64,000 nucleotides of DNA from JALYUM01 sp036688685 (GTDB taxonomy: Bacteria > Pseudomonadota > Gammaproteobacteria > Burkholderiales > Burkholderiaceae_D): the NCBI RefSeq assembly GCF_036688685.1, contig NZ_JAQQPS010000012.1, positions 1-64,000 on the forward strand. Direction: 5' to 3'. This document shows positions 54,368 to 63,391 of this stretch, one piece after another. The position numbers and the translations under genes are program-made. Under the pieces are notes generated by a model. It did no database searches. It saw nothing but the letters and a program-made list of their open reading frames with translations, and was not told the DNA's origin. How positions within the stretch are numbered: the first letter of the stretch is position 1; the number at the start of each line of letters is the position of its first letter.

Positions 54368-55507
54368 TTACATGCCTGGTTTCAGGATGACCTTGGTCCA
54401 GCCGTCAGCGCGCTTGTCAAAATTTTCGTAAGCGCGCGGTGCGTCGGCCAGCGCCAGTTCATGCGAAATGATCTGCGACGGCTTGGCTTTGCCGGCCTGG
54501 ATCAGGCGGGCCAGGTTGCGGTTGTAGTGTTTCACATTGGCCTGCCCGGTGGCGATTTTCTGGCCCTTGAACCAGAACTTGCCGAAGTCGAACGCCAGCT
54601 TGCCTTCTTTGGCCAGGTCGTCCTTCGCACCGGGATCCTGCGGCAGGAACACGCCGACCACGCCGATGGAACCGGTGGCCTTGACCGTCTGCACCAGATT
54701 GTTCATCGTCAGATGCGGCACTTCGGCGCCGTGCTTGTTGCAGCACTGGTAACCGACGCATTCGCAGCCGCGATCGGCGCCCTTGCCATCGGTCAGATCG
54801 AGCACTTTCTGGACGCCGGCGTCACCGGTATCGTCGATCGCGATGGCGCCCAGTTTCTCGGCCAAGGCCAGGCGATCCTTGTGCGTATCGACCACGAACA
54901 CCTGGCTCGCGCCCTTGATGAACGACGACATCGCGGCCATCAGGCCAACCGGCCCGGCACCGTAAATGACCACCGATTCGCCCGGCAGCACGCCGGCCAG
55001 TTCGGTCGCGTGGTAACCGGTCGGCAGTATGTCCGACAGCATGACGTAGTCGTTCTCTTTTTCCTTCGCGTCTTCCGGCAGCACCAGGCAATTGTAGTCG
55101 CCGAACGGCACCCGCAGCAGTTCGGCCTGGCCGCCGCTGTACGGGCCCATGCCGGCAAAACCGTAGGCGGCGCCAGCGGTACCTGGATTGGCGGTCAGGC
55201 AATAGCCGGACAAGCCGCGCTCGCAATTTTCGCAAAAGCCGCAACCGATATTAAATGGCAGGCACACCATATCCCCCACCTTGACGCGCTCGACCGCCTT
55301 GCCGACTTCGATCACTTCCCCCATATTTTCGTGGCCGAAGATGCTGCCGGTTTCGAAACTGGTGCGGCCTTCGTACATATGCAGATCCGAGCCGCAGATA
55401 TTGGTGGTGGTAACGCGCACCAGCACGTCGGTTGGCTTTTCGATCGTTGCGTCGGGCACGTTCTTGACTTGCACGTCATAGGGACCGTTATAAACAATTG
55501 CTTTCAT
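54368..55507 (-). CDS. fdhA: Glutathione-independent formaldehyde dehydrogenase
   Basis: A 379-residue zinc-dependent medium-chain dehydrogenase. The start MKAIVYNGPYDVQVKNVPDA at the ATG 55507 has an AAAGGA site. Catalytic zinc ligands are in NICGSDLHMY and GHENMGE. The structural zinc is held by the cysteines of CGFCENCERGLSGYC. NAD binding is at VVIYGAGPVGLMAAM. The CVGYQCCNKHGAEVPH loop is specific to the Pseudomonas putida type enzyme, which oxidises formaldehyde (or dismutates aldehydes) with tightly bound NAD and without glutathione. Length is normal. Confidence 0.93.
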   Translation of the reverse strand: MKAIVYNGPYDVQVKNVPDATIEKPTDVLVRVTTTNICGSDLHMYEGRTSFETGSIFGHENMGEVIEVGKAVERVKVGDMVCLPFNIGCGFCENCERGLSGYCLTANPGTAGAAYGFAGMGPYSGGQAELLRVPFGDYNCLVLPEDAKEKENDYVMLSDILPTGYHATELAGVLPGESVVIYGAGPVGLMAAMSSFIKGASQVFVVDTHKDRLALAEKLGAIAIDDTGDAGVQKVLDLTDGKGADRGCECVGYQCCNKHGAEVPHLTMNNLVQTVKATGSIGVVGVFLPQDPGAKDDLAKEGKLAFDFGKFWFKGQKIATGQANVKHYNRNLARLIQAGKAKPSQIISHELALADAPRAYENFDKRADGWTKVILKPGM

Positions 55508-55640
55508 GGCGTATTCCTTTGCATGGTCTGGAGGGAGGACCACGAGTCTGCACGCCACATCGCCCGTACAGTGTGGGCGAGCTAACAGAGCGGGGAAATG
55601 ATGCAAAATAATTAAGATGCTACATGCGCATCAGCGGCGC

Positions 55641-56414
55641 TCACGATCTTGAATGCCGGCGCGGCTGGCCGTTGGAGGCGCGCAGTCCGGCGTCGACCGG
55701 CAGGTTGACGCCAGTGATGAGGCGGGCATCGTCGCTGGCCAGAAAGGCCATGGCAGCGGCAATGCCGTCCGGGTCCTCGGGCCCGCCCAGCGGCATGCGG
55801 TCGTTGAATTGGGCGACCCGTTCGGGATCCTTCAGCATCTCCGTCGTCATCCCGGTTTTGGTCAGGCTGGGGTTGACCGCGTTCACCCGTACGCCATCCT
55901 TGGCAGCATCGAGCGCCATCGCGCGCACCATATTGCTGACCGCGCCCTTCGACGTGTTGTACGCGAACATTTCCCAGTCACCGCCCAGGCCCGACACGGA
56001 CGACGTCATGACGATCGCACCGCGGGTTTTCACCAGCTCGGGCAGCGCGGCTTTCGCCATGTAAAAGTAGCCGGTGACATTGACTGCCATGACGCGGGCG
56101 AAGTCTTCTTCGCTGGTGTGCATGATGTCGCCCTGGATGGCAATGCCGGCGTTGTTGATCAGGACATCGATCGCGCCGAAACGCGCGACCGCTGCCTTCA
56201 CGGCGCTGGCGGCGCTGGCCTTGTCGGCGGTGTCGCCGACCTGAAGCAGCACGCGGTCCTGGGGAAATGCGGCCGCGACTTGCTTGAGGCTCGCTTCGTC
56301 GATATCGAGCATGACGACACGCGCGCCTTCATCGAGGAAGCGGCGGGTGGCCGCCAGGCCCATACCGGACGCGGCGCCGGTAATCAAGACAGTTTTTCCT
56401 TCGAAACGGTTCAT
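55641..56414 (-). CDS. Short-chain dehydrogenase/reductase
   Basis: A 257-residue classical SDR. The ATG at 56414 gives MNRFEGKTVLITGAASGMGL with the TGxxxGxG nucleotide motif. MLDIDEASLK marks an acidic residue that favours NAD(H). NNAGIAIQGD, the catalytic Ser in VMTSSVSGLGG and YNTSK with the catalytic Tyr and Lys complete the active site. The C-terminal GVNLPVDAGLRASNG is typical of acetoacetyl-CoA-reductase-like members. The substrate is unknown. It is in the same orientation as fdhA but 133 bases from it. Confidence 0.93.
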   Translation of the reverse strand: MNRFEGKTVLITGAASGMGLAATRRFLDEGARVVMLDIDEASLKQVAAAFPQDRVLLQVGDTADKASAASAVKAAVARFGAIDVLINNAGIAIQGDIMHTSEEDFARVMAVNVTGYFYMAKAALPELVKTRGAIVMTSSVSGLGGDWEMFAYNTSKGAVSNMVRAMALDAAKDGVRVNAVNPSLTKTGMTTEMLKDPERVAQFNDRMPLGGPEDPDGIAAAMAFLASDDARLITGVNLPVDAGLRASNGQPRRHSRS

Positions 56415-56533
56415 TTTTTCCCTTTGAGTATGGCCGGCATCGTTTGCGAGCATGTGGCAACGACGTTATCACAGCAGTTGCGAAGACGGCCTTACGGTTC
56501 CATCAGGAAAAAAGCCTTGTCGGTCAGGAGAAG

Positions 56534-56959
56534 TTAGTTGAAGCGTCCGTTCACACCGCCGACGCTGAACCGGCCGGCTCCCAGCAAGGCGATGGCCAGC
56601 GCAGCGAAGAAGTACATGCCCTGCAGTTCCAGCGCCCAGCCGCCGGTGTCGTTCAGCGTGAAGAACATGCTGGTGTGGGCCAGCAGGACGGCGACGATCA
56701 TGTTGATGGCGATGACCAGCGCCGCGCCGCGGGTGAACAGGCCGAACAGGATGAACAGCGGCGCGATGACTTCGCCGATGTAGACGCCGTAGCCGAACAC
56801 CGCCGGCAAGCCCGCCTTGGCCAGCAGGTCGGCCACGAAGCCGATCCCGTGGCTCATTTTGCCGATGCCATGAAACAGCAACATGGCGGCCAGGACGGCG
56901 CGCAGGAGCAGTTTGCCTGCGTCGTCAGACGTGCGGAGGGTGGTGGTATCGGTTTGCAT
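56534..56959 (-). CDS. DoxX-family membrane protein
   Basis: A 141-residue, four-helix membrane protein of the DoxX/YphA type. The first helix carries LLLRAVLAAMLLFHGIGKMS with the family GxxK motif. GYGVYIGEVIAPLFILFGLF and AALVIAINMIVAVLLAHTSM follow, and FFAALAIALLGAGRFSV is the last helix. The family is tied to redox stress and respiratory quinones, but no reaction is established. Its 5' end overlaps the esterase relic by 35 bases. It is not closely similar to the other DoxX protein in the window. Confidence 0.88.
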   Translation of the reverse strand: MQTDTTTLRTSDDAGKLLLRAVLAAMLLFHGIGKMSHGIGFVADLLAKAGLPAVFGYGVYIGEVIAPLFILFGLFTRGAALVIAINMIVAVLLAHTSMFFTLNDTGGWALELQGMYFFAALAIALLGAGRFSVGGVNGRFN

Positions 56960-57215
56960 CGTGTCGCTTTCTTGATTGTTGTGGTGGACGGACCGGCGCG
57001 TCGAGCTGCGCCGCGAACCATTGCGCGAAATTGCCGACCATGGCGCCGGTCAGGCTGTGGTCGCTTTGACATGCATGATACGGCAGCGGCAGGCCGAGGC
57101 CGTTCAGTACGTTTTTCGCGTGGCGCGCCGCATGGATGCCCGTCACGGCGTCCTGCACGCCGTGACCAAAACATACCGGCAATGGGGCCAGCATCAGCGC
57201 CACGCTGGCGCGCAT
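56925..57215 (-). pseudogene. 3' relic of a carboxylesterase/phospholipase
   Basis: The frame encodes APLPVCFGHGVQDAVTGIHA, then LNGLGLPLPYHACQSDHSLT and NFAQWFAAQL. This is the C-terminal third of a small alpha/beta carboxylesterase: the GHGxQDxV strand with the catalytic Asp and the DHS motif with the catalytic His. The nucleophile GxSxG and all upstream sequence are missing, and the DNA before it belongs to the end of the czcA operon. Non-functional. Confidence 0.55.
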
Positions 57216-57236
57216 GATGCGGTTTTCAATGACCGC

Positions 57237-60200
57237 TCAATGCCTTGAGGCGACCACCGGTGTGTGCCCAGCATCCCCCTGCGTGTCGCGGCGGCGGTAA
57301 GCCAGCCGGTACAGCAGCGGCAGCACCAGCAGGGTCAGCGCGGTCGACGAGATGATGCCGCCGATGACCACCGTTGCCAGTGGGCGCTGCACTTCGGCGC
57401 CGGTGCCGCTGGCCAGCGCCATCGGCACGAAGCCGAGCGAGGCCACCAGCGCCGTCATCAGGACTGGCCGCAGCCGCGTCAGCGCGCCTTCGGTGATCGC
57501 CTGTTCCAGGCCGGCGCCGCCTTCGCGCAGGCTGCGGATGAAGGACAGCATCACCAGGCCATTCAACACCGCCACGCCGGACAGCGCGATAAAGCCCACC
57601 GCCGCCGAAATCGACAGCGGAATGTCGCGCAGCCACAGCGCCAGGATGCCGCCGGTGAGTGCCAGCGGAATGCCGGAGAACACGATCAGGCCGTCGCGCA
57701 GATTACCGAACATGGCGAACAACAGCACCAGCACCAGCAGCAACGCCCCCGGCACCACGATCTGCAAGCGTTTGAGCGCCGACTGCAGCTGCTCGAACTG
57801 GCCACCCCAGGTGATCCAGTACCCTGCCGGCAGCGTCACCGACGCCTTCACCGCCGCCTGCGCCGCGCCGACGAAGGAACCGATGTCGCGCCCGCGCACA
57901 TTCGCGCTGACCACCACGCGGCGCTTGCCGTTTTCGCGGCTGACCTGGTTCGGACCGGGCGCCAGCGTCAGCGTGGCGATCTCGCCGAGCGGGATGAAGC
58001 GCAAGGCGGCGTCGGGGTTGCCGCTGCGCGGCAGCGCGACTGGCAGGCGCTGCATCGCGTCGAGGTCATTTCTGGCCGCCTCTGGCAAGCGCACCACGAT
58101 GTCGAAGCGGCGGTCGCCTTCGAACAGCGTGCCGGCGCCGCGCCCGCCGATGGCGGTGGCCAGCGTGTCCTGCACCTCGCCCGTGTTCAGGCCGTAGCGC
58201 GCGGCTTTGGCGCGGTCGACCTGCACCGTCAGCATGGCCAGACCTGCCGCCTGCTCGACCTTGACGTCGGTCGCGCCCGCCACCTTCTGCAGCAGCGCGG
58301 CAATCTGCGTGGCGTTCTTGGTCAGCACCGCCATATCGTCGCCGAACACTTTCACGGCCACGTCGCTGCGCACGCCAGAAATGAGTTCGTTGAAACGCAG
58401 CTGAATCGGCTGCGAAAATTCATACGCATTACCGGGCAGCGTGTCCGCGGTCGCCTGGATCGCGGCCAGCAGTTGGTCGCGGGTCTTGGCAGGACGCGGC
58501 CACTGCGCCACGGGTTTGAGCATGATGTAGCCGTCCGACATATTCGGCGGCATCGGATCCGACGCCACTTCCGCCGTGCCGGTGCGGGCAAACACGCGCG
58601 CGATTTCGGGGTGCTTCGCCATCAGCTCGCGTTCCAGCGTCTGCTCCATCGCAACCGACTGCGACAGGCTGGTGCCGGGAATCCGCAGCGCGTTAAAAGC
58701 AAAATCCCCCTCGTTGAGATTGGGCGCGAACTCGCTGCCCAGGCGCGTGGCCAGCAAACCGGACAACACCACCGCCACCGCCGCAAACGTCAGCACCACC
58801 GCGCCGTTGGCCATCACGCGGGTGAGCAGCGGCGCGTACAGGCGTTTCGCGCCCAGCATCAAACGGCTCTCCTTTTCGGCCACCGAGTCGCCGATGAACA
58901 GGGCGACGGCGGCCGGGATGAAGGTGATCGACAACAGCATCGCGGCCACCAGCGCGATGACCACGGTGATGGCCATCGGATGGAACATGCGCCCTTCCAC
59001 GCCGGTGAGCGCGAAGATTGGCAGGTACACCACCATGATGATCAGCTGGCCAAAGATCAGCGGACGGCGCGCCTCGCCGGAGGCAATGAACACCTCGTGA
59101 AAGCGCTCCTTGCGCGTCAGCGGGCGCCCCAGCTGCTGCTGGGCGTGGGCCAGGCGACGCACGCAGTTTTCCACGATGACCACGGCGCCGTCGATGATGA
59201 TGCCGAAGTCGAGCGCGCCCAGGCTGAGCAGGTTGGCGCTGACTTTATAGCTGACCATGCCCGTGAAGGTGAACAGCATCGACAGCGGAATGACCATCGC
59301 CGTGATCAGCGCCGCGCGGATATTCCCGAGGAACAGGAACAGCACGGCGATGACCAGCAGCGCGCCTTCGAGCAGGTTTTTCTTGACGGTGGCGATGGCC
59401 TTATCGACCAGGACCGTGCGGTCGTACACCGTAACGGCGTGCACGCCGGCCGGCAGAGAACGGTTGATGTCGACCATCTTGCGGTCGACCGCCTGCGCCA
59501 CGGCGCGGCTGTTTTCGCCGATCAGCATGAACACGGTGCCGAGCACCACCTCGCGCCCATTCTCGGTGGCCGCACCGGTGCGCAGTTCGCGCCCGACGCC
59601 AACTGCCGCCACGTCGCGGATCCGCACCGGCACGCCGTCCACCGCGCCCATCAGGATGTTGCCGATGTCGGCCGGCGTGCCGACCTGCCCCGGCGTTCGC
59701 ACCAGCAGTTGTTCGCCCTGCTTCTCGATATAGCCGGCGCCCAGCGTGCCGTTGTTGCGATCGAGTGCGTCGACGACGTTGGTCAAGGTGTAGCCGTAGG
59801 CCGCCAGGCGCGCAGGGTCCGGCGCCACCTGGTACTCCTTGGCATAGCCGCCGATGGTGTTGATCTCGGTGACGCCGGGGACGATGCGCAGCTGCGGCTT
59901 GATGATCCAGTCCTGGATCTCGCGCAGGTCGGTCGGCGTCCAGGGTGTGCCGTCCGGCTTTTTGGCGCCCTCCTGCGCTTCCACCGTCCACAGGTAGATT
60001 TCACCAAGGCCGGTGGAAATCGGCCCCAGCGCGGGCGTCACGCCGGGCGGCAAGCTTGCAGCCGCGGCCTGCAGGCGCTCATTGACCAGCTGGCGCGCAA
60101 AATAGATGTCGGTGCCGTCCTTGAACGTCACCGTCACCTGCGACAGACCGTAGCGCGAGACCGAGCGGGTCTGATCCAGGCGCGGCAGGCCGGCCATCGC

Positions 60201-60413
60201 GGTTTCAATGGGAAAGGTAACGCGCTGCTCGGCTTCGAGCGGCGAAAAGCCCGGCGCGGCGCTGTTTACCTGCACCTGGACGTTGGTGATGTCGGGCACC
60301 GCGTCGATGGGCAGCTTCTGGTAGTTGTAGATGCCCAGCGCCGCCAGGCCGAGGACGACCAGCAGTACCAGCGCGCGCTGGGCAATGGCAAAGCGAATGA
60401 TGGAATCGAACAT
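57237..60413 (-). CDS. czcA: Heavy-metal RND efflux pump, CzcA type (HME)
   Basis: A 1058-residue inner-membrane antiporter that drives divalent cations out of the cell. The proton and cation path residues Asp402, Asp408 and Glu415 in ALDFGIIIDGAVVIVEN are at the same positions as in CzcA of Cupriavidus metallidurans. The DFG...DG motif points to Zn/Co/Cd rather than Cu/Ag pumps. The N-terminus MFDSIIRFAIAQRALVLLVV and LPIDAVPDITNVQVQVN are family standard. It is last in the czcICBA order, with 15 bases between czcB stop and its start. Confidence 0.95.
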   Translation of the reverse strand: MFDSIIRFAIAQRALVLLVVLGLAALGIYNYQKLPIDAVPDITNVQVQVNSAAPGFSPLEAEQRVTFPIETAMAGLPRLDQTRSVSRYGLSQVTVTFKDGTDIYFARQLVNERLQAAAASLPPGVTPALGPISTGLGEIYLWTVEAQEGAKKPDGTPWTPTDLREIQDWIIKPQLRIVPGVTEINTIGGYAKEYQVAPDPARLAAYGYTLTNVVDALDRNNGTLGAGYIEKQGEQLLVRTPGQVGTPADIGNILMGAVDGVPVRIRDVAAVGVGRELRTGAATENGREVVLGTVFMLIGENSRAVAQAVDRKMVDINRSLPAGVHAVTVYDRTVLVDKAIATVKKNLLEGALLVIAVLFLFLGNIRAALITAMVIPLSMLFTFTGMVSYKVSANLLSLGALDFGIIIDGAVVIVENCVRRLAHAQQQLGRPLTRKERFHEVFIASGEARRPLIFGQLIIMVVYLPIFALTGVEGRMFHPMAITVVIALVAAMLLSITFIPAAVALFIGDSVAEKESRLMLGAKRLYAPLLTRVMANGAVVLTFAAVAVVLSGLLATRLGSEFAPNLNEGDFAFNALRIPGTSLSQSVAMEQTLERELMAKHPEIARVFARTGTAEVASDPMPPNMSDGYIMLKPVAQWPRPAKTRDQLLAAIQATADTLPGNAYEFSQPIQLRFNELISGVRSDVAVKVFGDDMAVLTKNATQIAALLQKVAGATDVKVEQAAGLAMLTVQVDRAKAARYGLNTGEVQDTLATAIGGRGAGTLFEGDRRFDIVVRLPEAARNDLDAMQRLPVALPRSGNPDAALRFIPLGEIATLTLAPGPNQVSRENGKRRVVVSANVRGRDIGSFVGAAQAAVKASVTLPAGYWITWGGQFEQLQSALKRLQIVVPGALLLVLVLLFAMFGNLRDGLIVFSGIPLALTGGILALWLRDIPLSISAAVGFIALSGVAVLNGLVMLSFIRSLREGGAGLEQAITEGALTRLRPVLMTALVASLGFVPMALASGTGAEVQRPLATVVIGGIISSTALTLLVLPLLYRLAYRRRDTQGDAGHTPVVASRH

Positions 60414-60428
60414 GTCAGGCGCCTCGCA

Positions 60429-61616
60429 TCAGTGACCGCCTTCGCTGGCTTTACCCAGCTCGGCTTTAATGACAAAACTGTTGGCGGCGGCATACGCGTC
60501 GCCGGCCGCCAGGCCCGTGCGCACTTCGACCTGATTCTTGTCGGCGCGCCCCAGCGTGACGGCGCGCGCGGCGAAGCCGCCGGCCACCCGCACGAATACG
60601 GCCGGTTTGTCTTCGATGGTCTGGATGGCGCTGGCGGCGACCGCCACCGGCACGGCGCGCTCGCCGGACGACACCTCGAGATCGACGTCGACAAACATCC
60701 CCGGCCGCCACGCACCCTGCCCATTGGCCAGCACGATGCGCGCCACCGCGGTGCGGGTCTGGTTGCCCAGCAGCGCGCCGACGTAGGCCACTTTCCCGGC
60801 CACGCCTGCTTTCTTCGCGCCCGCCCTGACCGTTACATTCTCGCCCACCCGCACTTGCGCCAGGTCGCCGGCCGGCACGGCCACGTCGGCCCACACGGTG
60901 CTCAGATCGGAGACCATGAACAGCACGTTGTCGTTTTTCACCGACTGGCCCAGCGCGATATGTTTTTCGACGATGACGCCATCGAACGGCGCGCGCACGG
61001 CGTAGCTGTTCAGGCTACCCGCGCTTGCTCCACCTGCCCCCAGCGCAGCGAGCTTTTGCTGCGCGTTATTGACGCCGATCTCGGCTTCCTGCATGGCCTG
61101 GCGCGCCTGCAGGTAATCCTGCTCGGCCGAGATTTTTTCTTCCCACAGCTGTTTTTCGCGCGCGTACGTGGTGCGCGCCAGCGCCAGGCGCCGCTGCGCC
61201 ATCAGCGCGGCGCTGCGCTGATCGGACAAGTCGACGCTGGCAATCAGCGCCAGCACCTGGCCGCGCCTGACCTGCTGGCCGATGTCGGCCTGCACCGCCT
61301 GCACGGTGCCGCCCAGCAGCGGCACCACCTGGGCCGTGCGGTCGGCATTGAAGCGGATTTCACCGGGCAGCGTGATGGCACTGTGGATGGTGGCCGGCGC
61401 CGCCGTCAGGATGGCGATGGCCGACGTCTTGATCTGCGCCTCGGTCAGCTTCACGGTGCCGTCGTGGCCTGCTTCCTCTGCGTGGGCGGCGGCGGGCGCC
61501 GCTTCGGTGGACTCGCTGGCCGGTTTCAAAAAGACAATGAGCAACGCCAGGATCAGGCCGGCGGCCACGATGGCGCCGATGGCGATTTTTTGTTTGGGGG
61601 TTTGTTGAATGTTCAT
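60429..61616 (-). CDS. czcB: Heavy-metal efflux periplasmic adaptor, CzcB type
   Basis: A 395-residue membrane fusion protein with one N-terminal membrane anchor (IAIGAIVAAGLILALLIVFL). A His/Glu-containing segment (AAPAAAHAEEAGHDG) may bind metal. The lipoyl halves are LGGTVQAVQADIGQQVRRGQ and YAVRAPFDGVIVEKHIALGQ, with a long coiled coil between them. The C-terminal beta-barrel has VARIVLANGQGAWRPGMFVD. It bridges CzcA and CzcC. It lies between czcC (13 bases) and czcA (15 bases) in one operon. Confidence 0.94.
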   Translation of the reverse strand: MNIQQTPKQKIAIGAIVAAGLILALLIVFLKPASESTEAAPAAAHAEEAGHDGTVKLTEAQIKTSAIAILTAAPATIHSAITLPGEIRFNADRTAQVVPLLGGTVQAVQADIGQQVRRGQVLALIASVDLSDQRSAALMAQRRLALARTTYAREKQLWEEKISAEQDYLQARQAMQEAEIGVNNAQQKLAALGAGGASAGSLNSYAVRAPFDGVIVEKHIALGQSVKNDNVLFMVSDLSTVWADVAVPAGDLAQVRVGENVTVRAGAKKAGVAGKVAYVGALLGNQTRTAVARIVLANGQGAWRPGMFVDVDLEVSSGERAVPVAVAASAIQTIEDKPAVFVRVAGGFAARAVTLGRADKNQVEVRTGLAAGDAYAAANSFVIKAELGKASEGGH

Positions 61617-61629
61617 GGTCGGGTCTGCA

Positions 61630-62850
61630 TCAATTGGGGGCGCCGGCCAGGCGCTCGAGATGGGCGGCGGCGCGGTGGGCGTCGGCCAGCGCGACCAGCC
61701 AGGCCACTTTCGCGGCGATCAGGGTGCGCTGCGCGTCGAGCACGTCGACATAGGCGAATTTGCCGAAATCAAAACCTTTGACGGCGGCTTCCCAGGCGCT
61801 TTGCGCGCCCGGCAGGATCTCGCCAGACAAGGCCTGCGCCTCGGCGCGCGCGGTCTGCAGCGCCTGCCAGGCCTGCGCCAGTTGCTTGTGGGTGTCGGTG
61901 CTGGTGGCCAGCAAGCCATCCTCAGCCTGGTCGGTGCGGCGCAGCGCTTCCAGCACGTTGCCGGCATTCCGGTCGAACAGCGGCAACGGCACCGAGACGC
62001 CGAATACGGCCTGGTTACGACCCAGTTCGGCCGAGCGCTTCATGCCGACGGTAAACGTGACGTCAGGCAGCCGGCGGCTTTGCTCGAGGCGCAGCAGCGC
62101 CTGGCGCCGGTCGATTTCGGCGCGCGCACGCACCAAAGCGGGTGACTGCGCCAGCTTCGCTACCAGCGTATCCCAGTCGGGCAAGGCGGGCAGCACCTCG
62201 AGGCTGCCAGCGGCGGCGTCGAACCGGGGCCGGGTCTCGCCCCAAAATGCGGCCAGGGTCTGGCGCGCTGCGGCCAGTTCGGCGTTCGCCTTGAGCGTAT
62301 CGAGCCGCACATTCGCTTCGGCCACGCGCGCGCGGGTTTCTTCCACCGGCGACACCTTGCCGGCCTGGACGCGCCGGGCGACAGTCGTGCTCACGCGCGC
62401 GGCCACGTCCTGCGCCTCTTTCGCCAGCTGCACGCGCGCCTGCGCGGCCAGTAGCTCGGTAAAGGCGATGGTGACGCCGGCCGTGATCTCGGCGTGGCGC
62501 GCCTGCAGGTCGGCGCTGGCCGCATCCAGGCCGCGTGTGGCGGCGTCGATGCGGCGTTGGCGCTTGCCGCCCAGCTCCAGCGGCGCGCTCAGTGTTAACG
62601 TGGTTTCGCGCGTATCGCGCCGGGTGTCCTCGAACCCCATGTCGAGGACGGGATTGGGCCGGGCGCCGGCTTGCAGCACGGCGCCCTCGATGGCTTGGCG
62701 CTCGTGGCGCGCGCTCGCCAGTTGCGGATTGGCTTGCGCCGTAAGGGACAGCGCGGCTGCCAGCGTCAGCGGCTCAGGCGCAAGGCTGCTTTGGGCGTGG
62801 ACAGGCCACGCCAGGGCCAGCAAGGCCCAGGGAATACAGGTTCGAAACAT
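61630..62850 (-). CDS. czcC: Heavy-metal efflux outer-membrane channel, CzcC type
   Basis: A 406-residue TolC-like outer-membrane factor with signal peptide (MFRTCIPWALLALAWPVHAQ). The two repeats of long helices are visible (PLTLAAALSLTAQANPQLAS; VSPVEETRARVAEANVRLDT; LQTARAEAQALSGEILPGAQ). The YVDVLDAQRTLIAAKVAWL motif near the end is characteristic of CzcC/CusC-type channels. There is no lipobox. First structural gene after czcI. Confidence 0.93.
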   Translation of the reverse strand: MFRTCIPWALLALAWPVHAQSSLAPEPLTLAAALSLTAQANPQLASARHERQAIEGAVLQAGARPNPVLDMGFEDTRRDTRETTLTLSAPLELGGKRQRRIDAATRGLDAASADLQARHAEITAGVTIAFTELLAAQARVQLAKEAQDVAARVSTTVARRVQAGKVSPVEETRARVAEANVRLDTLKANAELAAARQTLAAFWGETRPRFDAAAGSLEVLPALPDWDTLVAKLAQSPALVRARAEIDRRQALLRLEQSRRLPDVTFTVGMKRSAELGRNQAVFGVSVPLPLFDRNAGNVLEALRRTDQAEDGLLATSTDTHKQLAQAWQALQTARAEAQALSGEILPGAQSAWEAAVKGFDFGKFAYVDVLDAQRTLIAAKVAWLVALADAHRAAAHLERLAGAPN

Positions 62851-62947
62851 CGAATTCTCCAGTAAAACGGAAAGGAATTCGACGAGACGACGCAGTGCGC
62901 CTTCAGTGAAGTACGGTCAGATCAGGTGGACAACGGGTCTCGTCGCG

Positions 62948-63298
62948 TCAGGCGACGAGCGACCAGTTGGGCCGGGGCGGCCGGTGCGGGATGTGCGAGG
63001 TGTAGGTGAGCGCAAGCGACGCGACCTGGGCGCGCGCGGCAGGCACGGCAGGACGGCTAGCGAAGGGCACGAAGGACGCATGCGAGAACAGATGGCAGTA
63101 CTCGCAATCGGCGTCGGCGCCTTTTACCTTGACCTTGCCGTGACCGTCGGGCTCGCCCGGCTTGGCATCGTGCTGGTGGGCGTGGTGCCCGAAGTGAACC
63201 GGCGCATTCTGTTCGTGCTGACAATACACAGCCGCCGCGGACCAGGCGTACTGGACCGGCAGGATCAACATCAGCAGGATAAGGAGGAGGCGTTTCAC
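62948..63298 (-). CDS. czcI: CzcI-like small periplasmic metal-resistance protein
   Basis: A 116-residue exported protein with signal peptide (MKRLLLILLMLILPVQYAWS). The mature protein starts AAAVYCQHE and holds a His-rich stretch (VHFGHHAHQHDAK) and DCEYCHLFSHASF, the pattern of CzcI proteins that precede czcCBA and affect its induction. The paired Cys and His residues suggest metal binding. It lies 97 bases before czcC. Its upstream region is only 93 bases, bounded by the transposase gene. Confidence 0.85.
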   Translation of the reverse strand: MKRLLLILLMLILPVQYAWSAAAVYCQHEQNAPVHFGHHAHQHDAKPGEPDGHGKVKVKGADADCEYCHLFSHASFVPFASRPAVPAARAQVASLALTYTSHIPHRPPRPNWSLVA

Positions 63299-63391
63299 AC
63301 GGCGAAGGATAGCACGGAGCCCGCCGGTTCGCTTCGCCCACCTAACTGCCGTTTAATAAGGCGCTGTTCGCGTTAGTTGGGCAGCTTTCGA

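Noticed and set aside
57264..61781. A 1505-codon open frame on the plus strand opposite czcA-czcB
   Set aside because: It is antisense to two genes with clear catalytic motifs. Its product is an Arg/His/Gln-rich string without family motifs, the usual by-product of high GC.
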